Of a stretch of DNA of 64,000 nt, positions 1 through 8,738 are shown piece by piece. The stretch lies in contig NZ_CP061317.1 in assembly GCF_018688355.1 (NCBI RefSeq), positions 664,370 through 728,369 of the forward strand. The letters run 5' to 3'. Source of the stretch: Polynucleobacter sp. AP-Elch-400A-B2. Lineage in GTDB: Bacteria > Pseudomonadota > Gammaproteobacteria > Burkholderiales > Burkholderiaceae. The notes under the pieces are model-generated. The model was given only the letters and a program-made list of their open reading frames with translations, was not told where the DNA came from and ran no database searches. Position numbers and translations under genes: made by a program. How positions within the stretch are numbered: position 1 is the stretch's first letter; the number at the start of each line of letters is the position of its first letter.

Positions 1-473
1 GCACCCGAAGAACCAAAGCTGACTTTGCCAGGATTGGCTTTATCGAACGATATTAATTCTGCAACCGTTTTTACAGGTACACCAGGGTTGGCTACCAACA
101 TCAATGAAGAGGAGGCAACTAGTGAGACTGGGGCAAAATCTTTAACAACGTTGTAATTGAGTTTTTTATATAAGGTTTCATTAATTGCTTGGGTACCCAC
201 TAGCATCAGGAAGAGTGTGTAACCATCGCCTTTAGAATTGACTACATACTCTGCGGCTAAATTAGCGCCCGCACCTGGTTTGTTTTCAATGATGATGGGC
301 TGGCCTAGGTTTTCACCAAGCTTGGGAGCAAATCCCCGAGCGAGAACGTCTGATGGTCCACCAGCCGCAAATGGGATGATGAGCTTAATCGCTTGGCTTG
401 GATAGCCTTGTGCGCTCGCTAGCGATGGCAGAGTGATTCCTAAAGCCAGTAAAGTAAAGATGATTTTTCTCAT
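1..473 (-). CDS. Bug/TctC family tripartite tricarboxylate transporter substrate-binding protein (C-terminus cut off)
   Basis: Periplasmic solute-binding protein of the Bug (TctC) family, which captures small carboxylates for TctAB-type or unknown uptake. The start is ATG at 473, followed by a signal peptide (MRKIIFTLLALG, ending near SLASA) and the family signature PSQAIKLIIPFAAGGPSD, then IIIENKPGAGANLAAEYV. About 157 residues are present and the C-terminal half lies beyond base 1. It is divergent from the muconate-cycloisomerase-like gene at 540, so both probably use the 66-base gap. No TctA or TctB membrane gene is visible. Family assignment is firm; the ligand is unknown. Confidence 0.9.
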   Translation of the reverse strand, partial: MRKIIFTLLALGITLPSLASAQGYPSQAIKLIIPFAAGGPSDVLARGFAPKLGENLGQPIIIENKPGAGANLAAEYVVNSKGDGYTLFLMLVGTQAINETLYKKLNYNVVKDFAPVSLVASSSLMLVANPGVPVKTVAELISFDKANPGKVSFGSSG

Positions 474-539
474 GTATCGTTCTCCTAGATATTATTTTTT
501 TAAAATCAAAACTATTTTGTCAAAGCTCTTAAAGCAAAA

Positions 540-1685
540 ATGAAAATCAAATGCGCTGAAATCTACCCCCTATCCATTCCTCTTATCGAGCCCATCAAGA
601 TGTCTCGTGAAATGGTAGTGGATGCAAAAACGGTGTTGCTCTGCCTAACTGATGATAAGGGTCGACAGGGCTGGGGTGAGGCCTCGGTCGCACCTTTGAT
701 GACCGGGGAAAGCTTGGACAGTCTCGTCGGCAGCATTAAATTCTTGGTAGAAAATGCATTGTCAGTAGATTGGGGCGAGCCGGCCGAATTTGCAAGTGTT
801 TTTAATCGAATTTTATATGCCAATGCATCAGCAAAATCTTGTCTAGAAATGGCCTTATTAGATTTATACACGCAAGAGCGCTCCATCCCTTTATGGCGAT
901 ATCTGCGTACTGAAGGTGGTGTCTTAGCAGATGCAGTACCTGCACCCATACCTTTGCTGCGAATGTTGGGTGGTCCATTGGACAAAGAGCTCAGCGATGC
1001 CAAGGCATTTCGTGAGCTTGGATTTAGGCATTGGAAAATTAAAATTGGCTCACTCTCACTTGATGAAGATCTGCATAGGGTGAAAGTGCTGTGTGATGCC
1101 CTGGAGGGTGATGTCATTTCGGTTGATGCAAATTGCGCGCTTACTTTGACGGATGCACTTCGATTTTGCCAGTCAGAGTCGGCAAGTAAATTAACGTTTG
1201 CAGAGCAGTTGATTGCTACAGAGCTGCCCATGGCAGATTTTGTACTACTCAATAAGAGTTCCCCCATTCCAATCGGATTGGATGAGTCAGTCCATGGCCT
1301 TGCCGAGCTAGAGCAATTAATCGAGGCTAAGGCATTCAGTGGGGCTAGCTTAAAGCTGATTAAAACGGGCGGAGTGATGCAGGCACTTGAGTGTGCCCAA
1401 TTACTTGAGCGACATAAACTCTCACTCAATTTAGCGTGCAAGGTTGCGGAGACTTCTTTGTCGGCGGCAGCGACAGCATCTCTAGGATTTGCAATGGGCA
1501 AAGTCAATTGGGGTTTTAGCATGTCAAATCAGTACTTGAAGTTTGATATCTGTGACACGCCACTGATGGCCGAGCAGGGAAGCATCAAAGTGAGCCAACT
1601 AGCACCCAGCGGCCTTGGTGTAACTCCAAACATTGAACGAGTAAAGGAAACCATTGCTAAGGGATATACGGCTATTCAATATTGA
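540..1685 (+). CDS. Enolase-superfamily enzyme, muconate cycloisomerase/dipeptide epimerase subgroup
   Basis: A 381-residue enzyme of the mandelate racemase/muconate lactonizing enzyme superfamily, which abstracts a proton alpha to a carboxylate on a Mg-bound substrate. Visible: an N-terminal capping domain, the KxK motif (HWKIKIG, K166 and K168), metal ligands in ISVDANCAL, FAEQL and GLDES, and the opposing lysine in SLKLIKTGG at about residue 270. The lysines on both sides fit the muconate cycloisomerase subgroup rather than mandelate racemase. Cycloisomerase, dipeptide epimerase and o-succinylbenzoate synthase cannot be told apart by motif alone. Neighbouring lactonase and dehydrogenase genes favour catabolism of a sugar acid or lactone. 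Its 3' end overlaps the convergent next gene by 14 bases. Confidence 0.82.
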   Translation: MKIKCAEIYPLSIPLIEPIKMSREMVVDAKTVLLCLTDDKGRQGWGEASVAPLMTGESLDSLVGSIKFLVENALSVDWGEPAEFASVFNRILYANASAKSCLEMALLDLYTQERSIPLWRYLRTEGGVLADAVPAPIPLLRMLGGPLDKELSDAKAFRELGFRHWKIKIGSLSLDEDLHRVKVLCDALEGDVISVDANCALTLTDALRFCQSESASKLTFAEQLIATELPMADFVLLNKSSPIPIGLDESVHGLAELEQLIEAKAFSGASLKLIKTGGVMQALECAQLLERHKLSLNLACKVAETSLSAAATASLGFAMGKVNWGFSMSNQYLKFDICDTPLMAEQGSIKVSQLAPSGLGVTPNIERVKETIAKGYTAIQY

Positions 1686-2607
1686 GTACATCAAATGCAG
1701 CTTTCAATCTCCTGGAGTAGGAGTCTGAAACTTGCTGTATTTCTTCTGGCGTCCACTTTCTAAAACCTTCGCCAGATTTCATGCCTGTTTTTCCTTCGCT
1801 CATCAGCTGCACTAGCTTCGGTGGAAGGGTAGTGATGTTAGAGAGCGAGGGATAAATCTCTTTTGCGGCATTGGCCATCCCATCCCAGCCTGAGATTTCT
1901 TTTTGAGTCATTGGGCCAACGGCAGCATATCGAAAGCCAAAGCTGTAACGTACGGCATCATCAATATCCTCAGGGCTTGCAATTCCCTCTTGTACAAGCG
2001 ATAGGGCTTCACGCATGAGTGCATGCTGAATGCGATTCGCCAAAAACCCAGGAATATCTTTTTTTACTAAAACTGGTTTTTTGCCAATGCTTTTGTAAAG
2101 GCTGCAGGCTTGTTCTGCAAATACCAATTCCGTTTTCTCTCCCATGACCACCTCTACCAGAGGAACAACCTCGGCTGGCATAAAGTAATGGGCTCCCATC
2201 ATTCGATTTGCGGTTTTCAGTCCAGAAGCAATTTTGCTGATTGGAAACCCTGAGCTATTGCTGCCAATAGGGATATGCGCTGGAACACGCTCATCAAGGT
2301 ATTGGAATATCTCTTGCTTCAGTGCAAGATTTTCTGCCACGGTTTCGATGACCCAATCACACCCATCCCAGTTAGACCAGCTCTCAAGAACTGCAGTTTT
2401 CTGTTCAGTCTTGATTGCATCTTGGCTCTGGCTGGCGTAGGTCCCGACAATCCCTATTTTCTGAGCGAGGGTTAGCGCTTTATCTAAGCATGCATCCGCT
2501 TTATCTTTACTTCTACCCAAAATGACGACGGGAATACTTTGTGCAACAAACCCTGCGGCAATACCTGCGGCCATGATTCCGGTACCAATTACGGCAACAT
2601 AGTTCAT
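1672..2607 (-). CDS. 3-hydroxyacyl-CoA dehydrogenase family NAD-dependent oxidoreductase
   Basis: A 311-residue NAD-dependent dehydrogenase of the 3-hydroxyacyl-CoA dehydrogenase fold. The N-terminus carries the Rossmann motif (VAVIGTGIMAAGIA). Around residues 115-165 are GSNSSGFPIS and MMGAHYFMPAEVVPLVEVV, with the catalytic His in the latter, and IPGFLANRIQ opens the C-terminal helical domain. At about 310 residues it is a single-unit enzyme; relatives include carnitine dehydrogenase and L-gulonate 3-dehydrogenase as well as 3-hydroxybutyryl-CoA dehydrogenase. The sugar-acid-like neighbourhood makes a hydroxy-acid substrate plausible. It is divergent from the SMP-30 gene; the 144-base gap between them holds a pair of inverted TTATACGG sites. 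Confidence 0.8.
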   Translation of the reverse strand: MNYVAVIGTGIMAAGIAAGFVAQSIPVVILGRSKDKADACLDKALTLAQKIGIVGTYASQSQDAIKTEQKTAVLESWSNWDGCDWVIETVAENLALKQEIFQYLDERVPAHIPIGSNSSGFPISKIASGLKTANRMMGAHYFMPAEVVPLVEVVMGEKTELVFAEQACSLYKSIGKKPVLVKKDIPGFLANRIQHALMREALSLVQEGIASPEDIDDAVRYSFGFRYAAVGPMTQKEISGWDGMANAAKEIYPSLSNITTLPPKLVQLMSEGKTGMKSGEGFRKWTPEEIQQVSDSYSRRLKAAFDVLNIE

Positions 2608-2619
2608 AAGAAACCTTAC

Positions 2620-2729
2620 TTATACGGTTAAGTTTTAATAAATTGAGCTCACCATAAGCTTATATTTACAGTACATTATCACCAATTATGTTTTAATTGT
2701 GAATCATTTAAATAAACCTATCCGTATAA
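2620..2729. promoter_or_regulatory. Pair of inverted TTATACGG / CCGTATAA sites in a divergent promoter region
   Basis: TTATACGG at 2620-2627 and its exact reverse complement CCGTATAA at 2722-2729 sit near the two ends of the intergenic region between the dehydrogenase (minus strand) and the SMP-30 gene (plus strand), each about 13-22 bases from a start codon. A GntR/UTRA-family regulator is encoded directly downstream at 3671, so operator function is a reasonable inference. The sites themselves are seen in the sequence; binding is not shown. Confidence 0.45.
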
Positions 2730-2751
2730 CTACACAGAGGAGCAATCAACT

Positions 2752-3684
2752 ATGACGATGTACAACCCATTTCAGCCCGTAGAGAAAATCAAGGCAGAAG
2801 TCTTTATGTCAATGCCCGGGAAGTTCAGAAAGAAGTCCCGCACAGGCTGGTCTGATCCAAACCGCCAAAACGCTGAAGTAGAGTGCTTTTTAGAGGGCCC
2901 TTCCTTTGATCGTGAGGGTAACTTGTGGTTTCTAGATATCCCTTTTGGACGAGTCTTCAGAATTACGCCGAAGGGTGACTGGGATTTGGTAACTCAATTT
3001 GATGGCTGGCCGAATGGCTTGAAGTTCCACAAAGATGGCCGTGCGTTCATTTGTGATTACAAGCTAGGTTTATTGGCCCTCGATCCTAAAACTGGAAAAG
3101 TAGAAACAATTCTCGGGTCCATGTATAGCGAAAACTTCAAGGGCTTGAATGATTTGCACTTTGCCTCCAATGGCGACCTGTACTTTACTGATCAGGGTCA
3201 AACTGGAATTGCAGATCCAACAGGTAGAGTATTTCGATTGCGTGCTAATGGTCAATTAGATCGTTTGGCGATTAATGTACCGAGCCCTAATGGCATCACC
3301 TTAAATACTCAAGAAAAGCATGTATTCGTTGCGGCGACAAGATCTCAGCAAATTTGGCGTTTACCACTGATGGCGGATGGTTCTGTTTCTAAGACAGGCG
3401 TTGCCATTCAGTTAACAGGCGGCGTTGCCGGACCTGATGGTATTGAGATGGATTCTGAAAATGGTTTGCTCGTTTGCCACTTAGGCGTTGGTATCTGGAG
3501 ATTTGATAGCAATATGCTCCCGACACATTTGATCTACTCAGACAACCCACATCACCATCACTTAGCAAACATGTGTTTTGGTGGCGAAGATGGTAGAGAT
3601 TTATACATTACTGAGTCTCTTTCTGGCGATATCTTGAAAGCACGACTACCTGTAGCTGGCAAGAAGATGTTTGGCCTTTCCTAA
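2752..3684 (+). CDS. SMP-30/gluconolactonase/LRE family protein
   Basis: A 310-residue six-bladed beta-propeller of the SMP-30 (regucalcin/gluconolactonase) family, metal-dependent hydrolases that open sugar lactones. Characteristic pieces: CFLEGPSFDREGNLWFLDIP with the early metal-binding Glu, FKGLNDLHFASNGDLYFTD with the Asn ligand, VPSPNGITLN, and GPDGIEMD with the catalytic Asp region. There is no signal peptide, so it acts in the cytoplasm. A strong AGAGGAG ribosome-binding site precedes ATG 2752. It leads a plus-strand operon with the GntR regulator, a dehydrogenase and a Bug protein, which fits a lactone-hydrolysis step. Substrate unknown. Confidence 0.85.
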   Translation: MTMYNPFQPVEKIKAEVFMSMPGKFRKKSRTGWSDPNRQNAEVECFLEGPSFDREGNLWFLDIPFGRVFRITPKGDWDLVTQFDGWPNGLKFHKDGRAFICDYKLGLLALDPKTGKVETILGSMYSENFKGLNDLHFASNGDLYFTDQGQTGIADPTGRVFRLRANGQLDRLAINVPSPNGITLNTQEKHVFVAATRSQQIWRLPLMADGSVSKTGVAIQLTGGVAGPDGIEMDSENGLLVCHLGVGIWRFDSNMLPTHLIYSDNPHHHHLANMCFGGEDGRDLYITESLSGDILKARLPVAGKKMFGLS

Positions 3685-4420
3685 GTTGAAAGAATCTCTA
3701 CCGCTCTATAAGACCTTAGCGAATGCGCTAGCTCGGCGTATTTATGAGGGCGAATGGGCGGTAGGGTCTCACTTGCCATCTGAGGCGCTACTTTGTAAAA
3801 GTTTCACAGCAAGTCGCCATACCTTAAGACATGCCCTTCAAACTTTGGAGCGGGATGGCATGGTATTGCGTCGTCAAGGAGCGCCCACTCAGGTAATCTC
3901 TAGGCGCAAGGTGAGAAGGTTTACGCAAAGCTTTAATTCACCTGTTGATATTTTGAGTTATCCAAGAAATACCTATCGACAAAACACCATTGAAGAATTT
4001 ATTGAGCTCGATAAACCGCTCAGCGAGATGATTGGTGATGCAGTTGGATCCTCTTGGTATCACATTGGAGCTATTCGAAAGCAGCGAAATACTGAGGAAG
4101 TGATTGCCTGGACTGATATTTATATTCTGCCGCAATTCGCATCCTTGACATCGGAGCCTGAGCACAGTCAAGTGATGGTGTTCGAGCAGATTGAGAAAAA
4201 GTATGGCACTCGAATTGATCGAGCTGAGGTTGATGTTTATGCCATTGACGTATCTACTGATATTGCAAAGAAGCTTGGGTTGAAGGTGCATGCCCCTTGT
4301 TTAGTCATTGTTCGGCGTTACTTTGATAATCAGGATAAGCTTTTTGAGGTAACGTTCACATACCATCCTCACAATAAATACACTTATAAGATGGAATTTA
4401 AGAGTGATGCTGGGAATTAA
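3671..4420 (+). CDS. GntR family transcriptional regulator with UTRA domain
   Basis: A 249-residue HutC-type repressor. Residues about 8-75 form the GntR winged helix (YKTLANALARRIYEGEW, LPSEALLCKSF, SRHTLRHALQTLERDGMV) and residues about 95-240 a UTRA ligand-binding domain that senses a small metabolite. The chosen start is TTG at 3671, which overlaps the lactonase gene by 14 bases; another TTG at 3686 is possible. Lying inside the catabolic operon, it probably controls that operon and the divergent dehydrogenase through the TTATACGG pair at 2620-2729. Confidence 0.88.
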   Translation: MAFPKLKESLPLYKTLANALARRIYEGEWAVGSHLPSEALLCKSFTASRHTLRHALQTLERDGMVLRRQGAPTQVISRRKVRRFTQSFNSPVDILSYPRNTYRQNTIEEFIELDKPLSEMIGDAVGSSWYHIGAIRKQRNTEEVIAWTDIYILPQFASLTSEPEHSQVMVFEQIEKKYGTRIDRAEVDVYAIDVSTDIAKKLGLKVHAPCLVIVRRYFDNQDKLFEVTFTYHPHNKYTYKMEFKSDAGN

Positions 4421-4435
4421 ATCGTAAGAATAAAC

Positions 4436-5482
4436 ATGAAATATTTATCTACAACTAAGGCCGAGGCATTTATTGCACAAGCATTGCACGCCAACCAGGT
4501 GCCTTTGGCGGATGCCACGCTTGTAGCCCAACTGATGATCCAGTCAGACCTCGTTGGCGCTGATGGTCACGGAATTTTTAGATTACCTGCTTACATTAAA
4601 AGGATACGTGCTGGCGGTATTAATTTGAGTCCCAATATTCAGATTGAGCGTGAGCAGGGTGCAACTGCTTTAATCAATGGTGATAACGCCTTAGGTCATT
4701 TGGTAATGAACAAAGCGGTCGAAGTTGCAATAGAAAAAGTAAAGCAACACAGCGTTTGTTGGGTCGGTAGTCACTATGGAAATCATTCTGGTGCAGCATC
4801 TGTATATGTGAGAAAGCTAGCCGAGCAGGGATATATCGGTATCTATATGGCGGTTGGTAATGCCAATCACATGGCACCGTGGGGCGGTATTGACTTATTG
4901 TTGTCCACCAATCCGATTGCTATTGCGGTTCCTTCTGGAGATAAGCCGATCGTTCTCTTGGATATCGCAACTACAGTCGCTGCCTACGGCAAGGTAAAGC
5001 TTGCTGCCCAAAAGGGTGAATCTATTCCTGATACTTGGATGATCGATCGACAAGGTCAACCCATTACAGACCCGCAAAAATCGAGTGAGGGATCGTTGCT
5101 TCCTATCGGAGGCTACAAGGGATATGGTTTGGCTGTCATGATTGGTCTACTAGCAGGCGCGCTCAATGATGCTGCAGTTGGTAAAGGCACGATTGACTTT
5201 AATGCGCATCATGATTTAATTACCAATACTGGTCAAACAATCATTGCAGTTGATCCAAGTGCTTTTGGAGATACGGAGCAGTTTGTTGCCCGAGTGATTG
5301 CATTGGTTGATGATTTGAAGGCCTCTTCTACATTACCAGGCGTGAATCAGATTCGGGTGCCCGGCGATGGTGCTGCAAGAGTGATGGCAGAGCGACTTTC
5401 GCATGGCATTCCGATTTCAAGTGAATTACAAGAGTCATTGAATAACTGCGCCAAAGAGTGCGGTATTGCAGCATTAAATTGA
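4436..5482 (+). CDS. Malate/L-lactate/ureidoglycolate dehydrogenase family (Ldh_2) oxidoreductase
   Basis: A 348-residue NAD(P)-dependent oxidoreductase of the Ldh_2 family, which includes malate, L-sulfolactate and 2,3-diketo-L-gulonate dehydrogenases and is unrelated to classical lactate dehydrogenase. Recognisable are DLVGADGHGIFRLP with the conserved His near residue 44, VGNANHMAPWGG, STNPIAIAVPSG and PIGGYKGYGLAVMIGLLAGAL. It has the usual family length. It sits 15 bases after the GntR gene and 22 before a Bug protein, as part of one operon. The likely reaction is interconversion of a 2-hydroxy acid and a 2-oxo acid formed in the same pathway. Confidence 0.88.
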   Translation: MKYLSTTKAEAFIAQALHANQVPLADATLVAQLMIQSDLVGADGHGIFRLPAYIKRIRAGGINLSPNIQIEREQGATALINGDNALGHLVMNKAVEVAIEKVKQHSVCWVGSHYGNHSGAASVYVRKLAEQGYIGIYMAVGNANHMAPWGGIDLLLSTNPIAIAVPSGDKPIVLLDIATTVAAYGKVKLAAQKGESIPDTWMIDRQGQPITDPQKSSEGSLLPIGGYKGYGLAVMIGLLAGALNDAAVGKGTIDFNAHHDLITNTGQTIIAVDPSAFGDTEQFVARVIALVDDLKASSTLPGVNQIRVPGDGAARVMAERLSHGIPISSELQESLNNCAKECGIAALN

Positions 5483-5504
5483 TAACTTACCGGAGGAGAC
5501 AACA

Positions 5505-6476
5505 ATGATTAACAAATCAATTAAAAAAATAGTGTTAGGTTCTTTAGTATTGCCATTAGTTTTAGGAACGGCGTTTGCATCCTACCCAGATAAACCAATC
5601 AAGATGTTGGTTGGGTATGCGCCAGGAAGCTCAACCGATATCGTTGGGAGAATGGTGGCCAATGAGCTCAGTATTGCCTTAAAACAATCAGTCATTGTGG
5701 AAAATAGAGGTGGTGCTGCAGGTAGCTTAGCAGCGGACGCAGTAGCTAAAAGCACTCCAGATGGTTACACCGTGTTATTTGCGCAAAATGGCTTAGCAAT
5801 TAACGTAGCTGCAAATCCAAGACTACCGTTTAATGGTCAAAAAGATTTGCTACCCGTTGTTGGAGTAGCTGCTACCCCACATATTTTGATTGTGAACACC
5901 AATTCCAAGGCTAAAAATGTGGCTGATTTAATTTCTATGCTCCGAGCTGATCCCGGAAAGATGAGCTTTGGCTCCTCTGGTATTGGTAATTCTGACCACA
6001 TGGCTGGAGAGCTTTTTTTGGCAACTACGAATACTCAAGCGATTCATATTCCATATAAGGGTGGATCACCAGCTGCAACGGATTTAGTCGGCGGTCAAAT
6101 TGATTTTTACTTTGCGGGTATGCCAGTGGGACTTCCCTTATATAAGGGTGAAAAAGTCAATGCACTTGCTGTAACTAGTAAGAATCGATTTAGCGGAGCT
6201 CCCGAACTAGTTACTATCCAAGAGGCTGGCGTAAAGGGTTACGAAATGGCCTTGTGGCAAGGCATGTTTGTTCCAGCAGGAACGCCTCCTGCCATTATTA
6301 ATACCCTCAGCAAGACAATCTTGAAAATTCTGGAGACTCCAGAGATGAAAGAGCGTTTTGTGAAGGCGGGCGTGCAAATTGCACCGATGACTACCCAGCA
6401 ATTTACCGATTTATATGTCTCTGATATTGCAAGATGGAAAGTAGTGATTGAAAAAGCAAAAATTAAGCTAGATTAA
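5505..6476 (+). CDS. Bug/TctC family substrate-binding protein
   Basis: A 323-residue periplasmic binding protein with signal peptide (cleavage near GTAFA-SYP), the family opening YPDKPIKMLVGYAPGSSTD, the loop VENRGGAAGSLAADAVAKS, and the middle motif IPYKGGSPAATDLVGGQIDFYF. It has a strong GGAGGAG ribosome-binding site. As last gene of the operon 2752-6476 it probably delivers or senses the compound the pathway uses. No TctA/TctB membrane genes accompany it, as is common for the large Bug families of Burkholderiales. Confidence 0.92.
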   Translation: MINKSIKKIVLGSLVLPLVLGTAFASYPDKPIKMLVGYAPGSSTDIVGRMVANELSIALKQSVIVENRGGAAGSLAADAVAKSTPDGYTVLFAQNGLAINVAANPRLPFNGQKDLLPVVGVAATPHILIVNTNSKAKNVADLISMLRADPGKMSFGSSGIGNSDHMAGELFLATTNTQAIHIPYKGGSPAATDLVGGQIDFYFAGMPVGLPLYKGEKVNALAVTSKNRFSGAPELVTIQEAGVKGYEMALWQGMFVPAGTPPAIINTLSKTILKILETPEMKERFVKAGVQIAPMTTQQFTDLYVSDIARWKVVIEKAKIKLD

Positions 6477-6495
6477 TTTCAATTAGCTTAATTAC

Positions 6496-6523
6496 AAGGG
6501 TATTGACTTCAGTCGATACCCTT
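6496..6523. terminator. Bidirectional terminator hairpin
   Basis: A 12-bp stem (AAGGGTATTGAC / GTCGATACCCTT, with one T-G pair) and TTCA loop, followed by a T-rich CTTTATT on the plus strand and preceded by A-rich sequence. It lies between the converging ends of the Bug gene (6476) and the pirin gene (6526). Confidence 0.75.
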
Positions 6524-6525
6524 CT

Positions 6526-7230
6526 TTATTCACTGCTGAGATCAAACACCAAGACCTCAGCATCTTTGCCGTCACTAATAAGTAGGCTATTTTCATTCTC
6601 TATTAGTAGTGCATCTCCACTTGATAAAAGTATGTCGTTGACATGTAGAGAGCCTCTTATCAGATGTACATAGGCCTTACGCTGTAAATCAAGATCCAAT
6701 TTTTGAGCTTGGTGGCCATCAAAAAGGCCGGCATATACCCGAGCATCCGCATGAATTTTGATAGCATTTCCCAATCCATCTGGCGAGGCAATTAAGCAGA
6801 GCTTGTTTTGCTTCGCTGAGGATGAAATAGATTTTTGCTCATAACTCGGTGGGATTTCCATGACATTGGGTTCTATCCAAATTTGTAGGAAGTGGGTGGT
6901 CTGATCTTTAGCGTGATTGAACTCGCTATGGGTGACTCCAGTTCCGGCACTCATGCGTTGAACGTCACCCGGCGGAATGCCTTTGATATTTCCCATGCTG
7001 TCTTCGTGCGCTAATTGCCCAGACAAAACATAGCTGATGATTTCCATATTGCGGTGGCCATGCTTGCCAAAACCCATGCCTGCGGCAACCCGATCCTCAT
7101 TAATTACCCTTAGATTGCCCCAGCCCATAAATCGGGGATCGTGATAGCCGGCAAAAGAGAAGGAATGGAAGCTTTTAAGCCAGCCATGATCGGCATAGCC
7201 GCGGTCTTGAGCTTTTCGGAGGGTTAGCAT
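6526..7230 (-). CDS. Pirin family protein
   Basis: A 234-residue bicupin of the pirin/YhhW family, whose members bind Fe in the N-terminal cupin; some have quercetin 2,3-dioxygenase activity. Seen: GWLKSFHSFSFAGYHDPRFM at the start, the metal site around residues 57-62 (GKHGHRNME), and GTGVTHSEFNH near residue 100, giving the expected His, His, His, Glu ligands. The C-terminal cupin is less conserved, as usual. It is monocistronic and divergent from the TAXI gene at 7303. Physiological substrate unknown. Confidence 0.92.
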   Translation of the reverse strand: MLTLRKAQDRGYADHGWLKSFHSFSFAGYHDPRFMGWGNLRVINEDRVAAGMGFGKHGHRNMEIISYVLSGQLAHEDSMGNIKGIPPGDVQRMSAGTGVTHSEFNHAKDQTTHFLQIWIEPNVMEIPPSYEQKSISSSAKQNKLCLIASPDGLGNAIKIHADARVYAGLFDGHQAQKLDLDLQRKAYVHLIRGSLHVNDILLSSGDALLIENENSLLISDGKDAEVLVFDLSSE

Positions 7231-7302
7231 GGGTAGAGTCTTTTCTGGAGGGCAATAAGCACATTATCATTAGCTTTTCACATATTTGCTGATTGGCCTT
7301 CC

Positions 7303-8709
7303 ATGGGAAGTATCAAACAAGACATTAAAGAAACTTATCTCGGGCTATATGAGACCGTTCAGGAAAAGTGGAATGATTTTTCTCAGTTCCTGAAAGAGGC
7401 TTGGCCTATTTTGGCTGTTCTCTTGTTGGCCTTACTCGGAGTGTGGTGGTACGCTGATCCGCCACCACCAAGACATGTAGTAATGGCAACTGGTCAGCCT
7501 GGGGGCTCATACGACAACTTAGGAAAAAAGTACGCTGCTTTTTTCAATAAAAAAGGTATTACTCTTGAATTGCTCCCAACAAAGGGTGCTGAAGAAAATG
7601 TGGCGCACTTAGTTGATCGCGAGGATCCAGTTCAGGCTGCCTTTGTACAAGCAGGCGCATTTAATCCCCATGAGGTTACTGGAGTGGAATCTCTTGGTAC
7701 GATTTCTTATGATCCAATTTGGCTTTTTTATCGTGGCCCAGAGATTAAGGTAGATGATTTTCAGGCTATTAAAGCTCGTGCCAGTTTCTTTCTAAACTCC
7801 AGAATGTCGGTTGGCTTGAAGGGTAGCGGCACTCATGCTCAAGCAATGCATATCCTGAAAGCGAATGGCTTTGAGGAAGGATCACATTTTCTGCATCTCT
7901 CTGGTACTCATTCGGCTGAAGCTTTGCAAAAAGGCGAGATCGATGCAGCGTTCATTGTGGATGCTTATGAGGCTCCGAATGTCCAGAAATTGCTAAAGGA
8001 CCCTAACTTACATTTAGTTGCCTTTGATCGAGCTGAGGCATATGCGCGGTTACTGCCATATATGCAAATACTGAATGTCCCTGCAGGCTCATTTAGTCTG
8101 GCGCGGAACTTTCCTCCAAGAGATATTAAGTTGATGGCTTCAACTACGAATTTACTGATTGATGACAGAATGCATCCAGCACTCCAATTTTTATTTTTAG
8201 AGGCTGCACGTGACATTAACGGTAAAGCAAGCTTCTTTGCGGAGAGTGGCGAATTTCCTTCCTTTAAAAATACAGGGCTCCCACAAAGCTCTGTAGCTTT
8301 GCATTACGAAAAAAATGGCTCGCCATTGTTAATGCTCTATTTCCCTTTTTGGTTGGCTGAGCTGGTTAATCGCTTGATTTTTGTGCTACTGCCATTTTGT
8401 GCCGTGGCATATCCTGTCTTGCTCACTTTGCCAGGCTATCGTAATAAACGCATGAAGCGAAAAATCGATAAGTTGTATGGCGCTCTTAAGAACTACGAGC
8501 GAGAACTCACTGAAAACTTTCTGCCAGAAGTGAAAGATGAATATCTGAAGAAATTAGATTTACTGGAGTACGAGGCATTGCAGTTAAAAGTCTCTAAAAG
8601 TATGTCTGGCGATTATTACGCCTTACGCACCAGCATAGACTATGTCCGTAACTGCCTTAATCGGGGTGCGCATCCATATCAATCTCAGGAGAATGCTGTT
8701 GGCGTATAG
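7303..8709 (+). CDS. TAXI family TRAP-transporter solute-binding protein, membrane anchored
   Basis: A 468-residue protein with a TAXI-type solute-binding domain (HVVMATGQPGGSYDNLGKKY near residue 60, LKGSGTHAQAMHILKANG near residue 170). Unlike a classical periplasmic TAXI protein it starts with a cytoplasmic segment and one transmembrane helix (about 34-50), and has a second hydrophobic segment after about residue 345 followed by a charged, probably cytoplasmic helical tail of roughly 90 residues. No TRAP permease is encoded nearby. This suggests a sensor or a membrane-tethered binding protein rather than a freely diffusing one. The DUF3422 gene follows 29 bases later. Confidence 0.85.
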   Translation: MGSIKQDIKETYLGLYETVQEKWNDFSQFLKEAWPILAVLLLALLGVWWYADPPPPRHVVMATGQPGGSYDNLGKKYAAFFNKKGITLELLPTKGAEENVAHLVDREDPVQAAFVQAGAFNPHEVTGVESLGTISYDPIWLFYRGPEIKVDDFQAIKARASFFLNSRMSVGLKGSGTHAQAMHILKANGFEEGSHFLHLSGTHSAEALQKGEIDAAFIVDAYEAPNVQKLLKDPNLHLVAFDRAEAYARLLPYMQILNVPAGSFSLARNFPPRDIKLMASTTNLLIDDRMHPALQFLFLEAARDINGKASFFAESGEFPSFKNTGLPQSSVALHYEKNGSPLLMLYFPFWLAELVNRLIFVLLPFCAVAYPVLLTLPGYRNKRMKRKIDKLYGALKNYERELTENFLPEVKDEYLKKLDLLEYEALQLKVSKSMSGDYYALRTSIDYVRNCLNRGAHPYQSQENAVGV

Positions 8710-8738
8710 TTTGTGCACAGTCATCTAAATCAAGTCCT

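Noticed and set aside
563..1522. Minus-strand open frame of 319 codons opposite the enolase-superfamily gene
   Set aside because: No family features; the plus-strand frame has the complete set of catalytic motifs.
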